From: Erythroxylum novogranatense
Taxonomy: Eukaryota > Streptophyta > Magnoliopsida > Malpighiales > Erythroxylaceae
Direction: 5' to 3'
Assembly: GCA_029891385.1 (NCBI GenBank)
Contig: CM057228.1
Location: 54,475,783-54,539,782 of the forward strand
DNA: 64,000 nt
Part shown: piece by piece, positions 58,290 through 64,000 of the stretch
Numbering within the stretch: the stretch's first letter is position 1
Layout of the letters: the number at the start of each line of letters is the position of its first letter
The notes under the pieces: model-generated
Seen by the model: only the letters and a program-made list of their open reading frames with translations
Told to the model about the DNA's origin: nothing
Database searches by the model: none
Program-made: the position numbers and the translations under genes

Positions 58290-58460
58290 TCACTTACTTT
58301 AGGCTCCACATGTCACTCATTTTAAGCCTCCATATGTCACCACTTATAAGGCTACACATGTCACCAATTGTAAGGCTACACATTTCAACAATTGTAAGGC
58401 TATATATGTCACCATTTGTAAAGATACACATGTCACCATTATATTGCTCCTCATTTCACA
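58290..58460. repeat. 24-bp imperfect tandem array (GGCTACACATGTCACCA)
   Basis: About seven imperfect units with a period near 24 bp have the core ACACATGTCACCA and a linker such as ATTGTAAGGCT. It lies near the upstream end of the minus-strand LTR, as the dyad clusters do in the other families. Only the short palindrome ACATGT is present. Confidence 0.75.
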
Positions 58461-58960
58461 AGTATAAAGTGTCATTTGTCACAAATTTAAAGGGCCACTT
58501 GTTGTAATTTTACTCAAGCCACTTGTCATCCATTTAACTGAGTCATTTGTCACTTATTCTCAATGCCACTCCATTTCATTGGCGTAATCAACCTAAATTC
58601 TCATTTATCAATTTGTCTTTCTCTTTAACATTTTTCTTAGACTAGATGCACATATCACCTCATCAATTTCTCAATTGCAACAATAAATTCCAAATTCACT
58701 AATTATAATCCATCAATTCATGTTATTGGTAAATCAAAATGCAAAATATTGGGAATACACATTCATTTTTATTCCATACCCCGGAATATGTCAATTGAGT
58801 ACATATACTATCTTGCAATATTTTAAATCATAATTCATATGTGTATATGAATATTATGCATTTGAATGAAATGCACCTCGTAAATTATTAGGTGAAATAA
58901 TTCATGTGACTCAATCTAACATTTTAATCTCTTAACAATTTTAGAAGGCAAGATATTACA

Positions 58961-59314
58961 TCCATACCAAATAAGATAGAACCAAATCTTAAGGAGCATA
59001 TGATGGAAGTCAATTCAAGGAGTGAAAAAGAGCAGATAATAAGAAGGAAAAAAAAGAGAGGTTGCTATTGACAAAAAAGAAATGAAGGATAGCATGGAGA
59101 AGGTCAATATCTCAAATTCTCCCCATCATGATGGTTTCTATTATTGTATTGATATAATAGATACTATTGTAATTCCTTACAGGAAATTATCCAAAAGGAA
59201 GCATTGCGTATTTTTTCATAAAACGAAAGGATGCAAACAATGAAGATGATGGGATGCCAAAGAAGAAAAGGAAGATGTTGGCTAAAAAAATCTTAAATAT
59301 CAAAGTAATAAAAG
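58961..59314 (+). pseudogene. gag: Continuation of the Athila/Tat-type gag remnant
   Basis: Directly after the TSD TCCAT the frame reads IPNKIEPNLKEHMMEVNSRSEKEQIIRRKKK. This is the decayed form of the region that follows the coiled-coil-like segment in Athila/Tat gag, and it joins logically to 35598. No further domain is recognisable before the LTR that starts at 59315. Confidence 0.65.
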
Positions 59315-59413
59315 TGTTAGCCCCAAAATTTTTTTTAAATTAAGCATGATTAGACTAATCAAGTAATTGAGTTAGCATTATTTGAGATGATAGTAATTAA
59401 ATATGATAGCATT
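59315..59413 (+). repeat. Start of a plus-strand LTR (TGTTAGCCCC family)
   Basis: TGTTAGCCCCAAAATTTT matches the start of the solo LTR at 13843. After 99 bp it is split by the solo LTR at 59414-63750 and resumes at 63756. Confidence 0.85.
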
Positions 59414-60668
59414 TGTTGGGACCCAATCCGGGAACCGAATCCTAACCGAAAAAGCAAGAACGGAAAACGGAATCGAACGAAAACGGAAATTTCGGATCGA
59501 AATTTCGAATCAAAAACACAATGCGGATTCAGAAATCGAAACGGAAGCAATAACTAATCGAATCAAACAGAAACAAAAGCGGAAGCGAAAATCGATATCA
59601 AAAGCGAATCGGATCGAATAAAAATCGACAGGGGAAACAAACACTTAGCAAAACGGATCCGACATCCGACAACAATAATCAAAGAAAACTTATCGAATAA
59701 ACATAGTCGCGTTGGAAACCCTAAGACGTTCCAAAATCCGGTATAAATTTTTTCTTTCTTTCTTTCTTATTCTCATTTCTTACATCAATCACATCCATAT
59801 AATTTCTCATAGGAAATTCATTCTTAAACCCAAAACGACTTCATTCTTATACAAATCCATACAAATCTCAAATTACACTTTATTCTCATTTTATCGAAAT
59901 TTCGGCAGCATAACGGCTGCCTTCATCCTAACCCAAACCTGCAAGAGTTCAAAAAAATACACTTCTAAAAGCCCAAACAATTATACACACATCAAAATCA
60001 ACCGGACCCTCCGTCCGGGATCTCAGCAGATAAACACAAACCTATTTCTAAACTGCTTCAAATTGTAATTCAATTCACTAGTCTCATCAATCAAACTCAT
60101 TCCCAGAATCAAACATAAATACATATCCCATAATCATACCCAATTTCATATACAAATTTCCAAATCCATTTACAATACTCAACTTTATATGCAAGTAAAC
60201 TTTCCCAAGCTTATCTTAAGCCAAATACATATCCATTACAAAAATCCAAACTTATACAAATATCGAAATTGGCGCTTGACCATCTTTCATCCGATCTCAC
60301 CTTTCGAGTACACGGAGATGGGGATGAAAGGGGGTGAGCTCTAAGCTCGTGGATAACACATTTATAAAATGACCAATAAGCAGAAATCATTTCTTTCATA
60401 ATCTTTTTGCCAAAAGGGCTGATTTTTCAAACTTTATAATTTTTCAAACAATTTCCTCAAACTTTTTTTTCATATTTTTCAAAACTTTCTATAGTAATCT
60501 CACTTTTTCTTATTTTTCAAAAATTCTCGAATTTTTCATAAATATGAATGCAACATTCATAAACAAAATTGAAAACACATAACATATCGAATGGTGCAGC
60601 TAGGTCCAAGCAGAGCGTCTTGCACGGTACCCCACATAAGCGGTCACATGCGTTCGTGAGCAAACGTA

Positions 60669-60848
60669 CTACACTTCCCTTGATGCGGTTCAGTGTAGCC
60701 GTGAAAGGAGTCCCAAATCGGAGCTCCGTGCCACTAGCGGGCAGCCGGGAGAAGGCTATACGAATAGAGACAACGCTAACTCACCAAAGGACCTACCAAA
60801 CCCAAATAACACATAATCGAAAACGAAAATTCGGATTGCCCGAAGGCA
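60669..60848 (-). promoter_or_regulatory. Conserved LTR core with compensatory stem change
   Basis: On the minus strand: TGCC-TTCG-GGCA (60837-60848), then CCTTCTCCCGGCTGCCCGC with TAGTGGCACGGAG, then CTACACT (60692-60698) pairing with AGTGTAG (60669-60675). The equivalent stem at 2803-2833 is CTGCACAT/ATGTGCAG, so a G-C pair is replaced by A-T with pairing kept. Confidence 0.65.
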
Positions 60849-62089
60849 CTTTTCAAATTCTTGATTTTTTTTTCCAAATTTTCCAAAGCATGCGTACAAC
60901 TCAATTCATTCAATCTATCATTCACTAAATTCAACAATCAAACAATAATTTCAACAATTTAATAATGCATACACAACAAATGCATTTTCAGAATTTCTAT
61001 CAGTTTATCAAATCATTTAAAGCAATGAATTTAAGCTTGTAATAATTTTTTCAAAAATCATTCGAAAACAAACAAAGTACGAAAATCTTTTCTTTCATTC
61101 TCTTAAATTTTTGAAAAGTAATATTTAACTTATAAATCAAAATATAAATATGCTACCCACCTCGAAATGATGCCAGAAGTTTGTCCAAATCGTCAATTCT
61201 CCAAATTCCTTCTTCTTTCCTCAACCTAAAAATTCCCTAAGCCATAAATATCCAAATTCATCATCATAATTTGCATAATTTTCACACTTAACTATAGGAA
61301 ATTCATAATCTTCATTTTTTTCCAAATTTTCTAAACCATCAATTTCTAAAACCTCAAATTCTCAAAATTGGCCTAAACCAACTTATCCAAATTCCATATC
61401 ATAAATTTCATAATCCTTAACATTTGATATCATAATTCACTAATCCATCACATTCTCTATAATTCTAAGTCAATTATTCACAAAATCCTTAAACACAAAC
61501 TTAAGCCTAAACCTTAATTAATTTCCATTCAATAGTTAAACATTACCTAAGGCAAATACATCACAAGTAGCTTCATATATAACATACCCATGTCATTTTA
61601 CCTATTTCCAAACCAAAAATTTAAGAAAATTCAAAACTTAAACATTTTTTTTCTCACCTCTTTTCTCTTCTTTTTTCAGATTTTTGCAAGTCCAAGGGAA
61701 GCTTTCAAGCTTTTCCACTCTTTTTCCTTTGAAACCAAGCAAAACATAAGCTAAAACCTTTAAAAAAATATCAAAACCCCTACCTTTTTCTCTTCTCCAT
61801 CGCCATCTCCAAGCTCTCTCTACACTCTTCTTATTTCTCTTCTTATTTTTCTCTAGAATTTTCGTCCACTTTCACTCACCCATACGAGTACTCACTTTTA
61901 TCTTGTCTCTTATATATATATTTGTAACTTTTCAAGATGCCATAGGAAGCTTCCACGTTGGTAGGCTAAAAACCATTAAAAAGTTACTTAAATCATGACA
62001 TTTGACTAAGTCAATTTAGCTTCTTTATGTTTATTAACATGATCCACGCACATATATATATATATTCATTAATTAATTCCCAATTAATT

Positions 62090-62123
<34 letters not shown>

Positions 62124-62872
62124 GATTGCTGAAAGGTCAAATGACCATATTACCCCTCCATTCAAAGCTTAAACTCATGCTTACTTGCGGTTTGATTCGC
62201 ACTATCGAGTTGAAGGAATTTGTCCAAACTTCCTTCTAGAGAAATGTTCCTCTCAATCATACAAAATCAACGCCACCGACCGCGCTCAATTCAGATCACT
62301 ACACCAAAAGTTATACGTAAAACAGTTCGGGTATATCTATATTCTAACAAATTTTCCATATACGATTTATTTCGTCCAAATATTCATATTCTTAATCCAA
62401 GAATTGAAATTCAATGTCTTCATAACAATTGTAGCCTTATGTCTCTAGTTTAATTCGAATTAAGAATCGTCTCATTTCGATTCCCAGATCAAAAGTTATG
62501 CTCAAATTACTCTCAGATGTTCCAAATCCAAAAACTGCACACGAATTTGAACTTCCATTCATAATTTGCGGGTCTTAGGGGCAATATTGACATTTCATTT
62601 CTTCATATGACTTGTAGCTCCATGTCTTAACTTTATTTCGCCTCAAGAATCACTTCAATCGGATCTCTACAGATCCCGAAATTCTCAAAATACTAACTAT
62701 GTTCAGAAAATTTTCCGACTCACTTTGATTAATATAATCGCCCTTAATCTCATAAAATTCACAAATTGTTCCATAGAATGGAATTCATTGTCTTAGGAAT
62801 CCAATGCTTCGAGAATTAAGTCAATCGGATATCAAACGAAAAAGTTATAAGCAAAAGAGCGAATTTAGCGAC

Positions 62873-62915
62873 TAGACGTGGGCACGTCTAAGAAACTTAG
62901 AGACTAGACATGTAG
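62873..62915 (-). repeat. Two dyads 32 bp apart in the solo LTR
   Basis: TAGACGTGGGCACGTCTA (62873-62890) is a near-perfect dyad. A half-lost copy starts at about 62905. The arrangement matches 5091-5140. Confidence 0.7.
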
Positions 62916-63755
62916 GAAACTTTCAAAATTTTCAAATCATATCTTTTGCTCCCGACCTCCAAATGGTATCAATAAAAAGCTTAAAGGACTTTCTACAACT
63001 TCCATGTAGAACTCCACAACTAATTCAGTCTCTAATGTGATCAAATTTCTAATAAAAGATTTTGCCCAATTAATAAATCCCTAAACAAGGACTCAACTTT
63101 GAAAATTTCTATCTTTCAACTCCAAAGTTCAATCATGTCATACTTTATATCGATGCGAAGAACAGAAAGTCGTCTTCAACTTCCATAAGGACATAAAAAT
63201 CAATTTGACTCCTAAACGAGTCTATTATCCAGTCAAAGATTCTGACCTCTAATATTCATGCTAAAATCATAACCGAACACTGTAAAAATCATAACTTATT
63301 TTTCCTTAATCAAAAAATTCTATACTTTATATCAAAATAAAGATCAAAACAAATCCTTCAATTTTCATGAATAACTTCAAAGCTAACTGAACTTCTAATT
63401 AGGTCGAATTCTCAGTCAAACTTTCAGCCATAATAAAAGTCAAAAGTCAACTTTGTCACATATAAACTTTGACCTAGCATAACTTTCACTCCCGATATCG
63501 AAATATTACAAACTTTATGGTCACAGAAAGCTCTTAACATCATCTACAAGTTTCATGTAGACCATTTTATCCAATTTTGCCTAAATCAAAAGTCAACTCA
63601 TAAAGGCCAAAAAGTCAAACTTGCTAAATTCTTCAAATTTTCACACTTTTTCTTTTTACTTCTTGATTTTTAACTCTATTTCAATCAACTCATCCACTTG
63701 ATCATTCTTATGACTAAGTCAAATTGTCACTCAAGGTTCGGGGTCCAACAGCATT

Positions 63756-64000
63756 AAATAGCATATGACATAAATTGAGTAAGTTAACTTAGCATAAATT
63801 AAATTGAGATTAATTAATGTATGATAGCATTAATGAGTTAGGTGAAGAATTAATGAAATTAAATGAGTTAGTTGGGCTTTAATGAGGTAGAAAAGAAGAA
63901 GAGAGAATAAGAATAGGATGGGCTTGAGAGAATTAGTGGGCCTTGAGTAGTATAAGGAGGAAAAATGAGAAGGGAAGAAGAGTAAATGAATGGGCTTAAG
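63756..64000 (+). repeat. Continuation of the TGTTAGCCCC-family LTR to the window edge
   Basis: It is collinear with 13900-14130 (AATTAAATGA(G/A)TTAGTTGGG, then TAATGAGGTAG and GGGCTT). The LTR continues beyond the window, so whether it is solo or part of a full element is unknown. Confidence 0.85.

Larger units (their letters stand above)
55234..58960 (-). mobile_element. Solo LTR in the gag remnant, part 2 (TSD TCCAT)
   Basis: This continues 35599-35820. On the minus strand the LTR starts TGTAATATCT at 58960. It contains AGTTTGCGAACTCAGTGAGTG-like sequence near 55385 and CTGTCCTGTATCC/GATACCGGGCTC blocks near 55770-55830, which recall the plus-strand LTR at 6116-7398. There are two local arrays: three 43-bp units at 57061-57188 and a 24-bp series at 58290-58460. 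There is no gene, and the small frames there come from the repeats. Confidence 0.87.
59414..63750 (-). mobile_element. Solo LTR, minus strand, TSD GCATT
   Basis: 4337 bp. On the minus strand it starts TGTTGGACCCCGAAC (63750) and ends GGGTCCCAACA (59414). GCATT flanks it at 59409-59413 and 63751-63755. It is related to the minus-strand LTR at 4311-6115 and, at its end, to position 4235 of the solo LTR at 190-4305. It has the core motif (60692-60760), the TTCG hairpin (60837-60848) and dyads at 62873-62915. It has no interior. Confidence 0.94.

Noticed and set aside
62185..62453. Two overlapping frames (77 and 87 codons) that resemble frames on the other strand at 1458-1726
   Set aside because: Both places are the same LTR region in opposite orientation. 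The similarity is at DNA level and both frames overlap each other.
1..64000. tRNA, rRNA or host genes
   Set aside because: I looked for tRNA-like A and B boxes, rRNA-like sequence and long intact frames outside the TEs and saw none I could support.

Overview
The window is AT-rich nuclear DNA from a flowering plant. It is built almost wholly from LTR retrotransposons nested in one another. I found no intact host gene, rRNA, tRNA, CRISPR array or bacterial-type operon. The plant origin is shown by Ty3/gypsy chromovirus (Tekay/Del-like), Athila/Tat-like and Ty1/copia proteins, initiator-Met tRNA primer sites, 5-bp target-site duplications (TSDs), and a LINE reverse transcriptase remnant. The species cannot be named from this.

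Left part (1-24202). A minus-strand LTR (1-189 and 4311-6115) is split by a plus-strand solo LTR (190-4305, TSD CATTG). Next come the 3' part of a plus-strand LTR (6116-7398) with its primer site and leader. A minus-strand chromovirus follows: 3' LTR 7948-10078, polypurine tract, then integrase/chromodomain, RNase H, RT, protease and gag reading leftwards from 17820. Its gag is split by a solo LTR (13843-17179, TSD TGCTC), and its 5' end is cut off at about 17820 by a copia-derived fragment. From 18500 to 24202 there are local tandem repeats, a LINE RT remnant (20035-20670) and unrecognised DNA.

Middle (24203-33569). A complete minus-strand non-autonomous element (TSD CTAAA) has two LTRs of about 4.27 kb around only 830 bp of interior. 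The interior keeps a primer site, a polypurine tract and a short relic of the end of pol.

Right part (33575-64000). A decayed Athila/Tat-type gag (34450-35598, resuming 58961-59314) is split by a minus-strand solo LTR (35599-35820 and 55234-58960, TSD TCCAT). That LTR is split by copia-A (35821-55228, TSD CAATA), whose 3' LTR is split by copia-B (45330-55010, TSD CTCTC). This is a four-level nest whose order of events can be read from the TSDs. To the right, a plus-strand LTR starting at 59315 is split by a minus-strand solo LTR (59414-63750, TSD GCATT) and runs off the window.

Most interesting signals: (1) nearly every family carries its own cluster of short dyad-symmetric motifs with a regular spacing, most often 20-24 bp (about two helical turns), in the upstream part of the LTR or in the copia leader. 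The clearest is three pairs of a 15-bp dyad, each pair exactly 21 bp apart, repeated every 71-72 bp. (2) Otherwise divergent LTRs share a core motif followed by hairpins that keep pairing despite base changes. (3) One solo LTR ends 70 bp beyond a sister's end and has swallowed a primer-binding-site-like sequence. (4) Both copia copies share the same integrase frameshift, which suggests mobilisation in trans.
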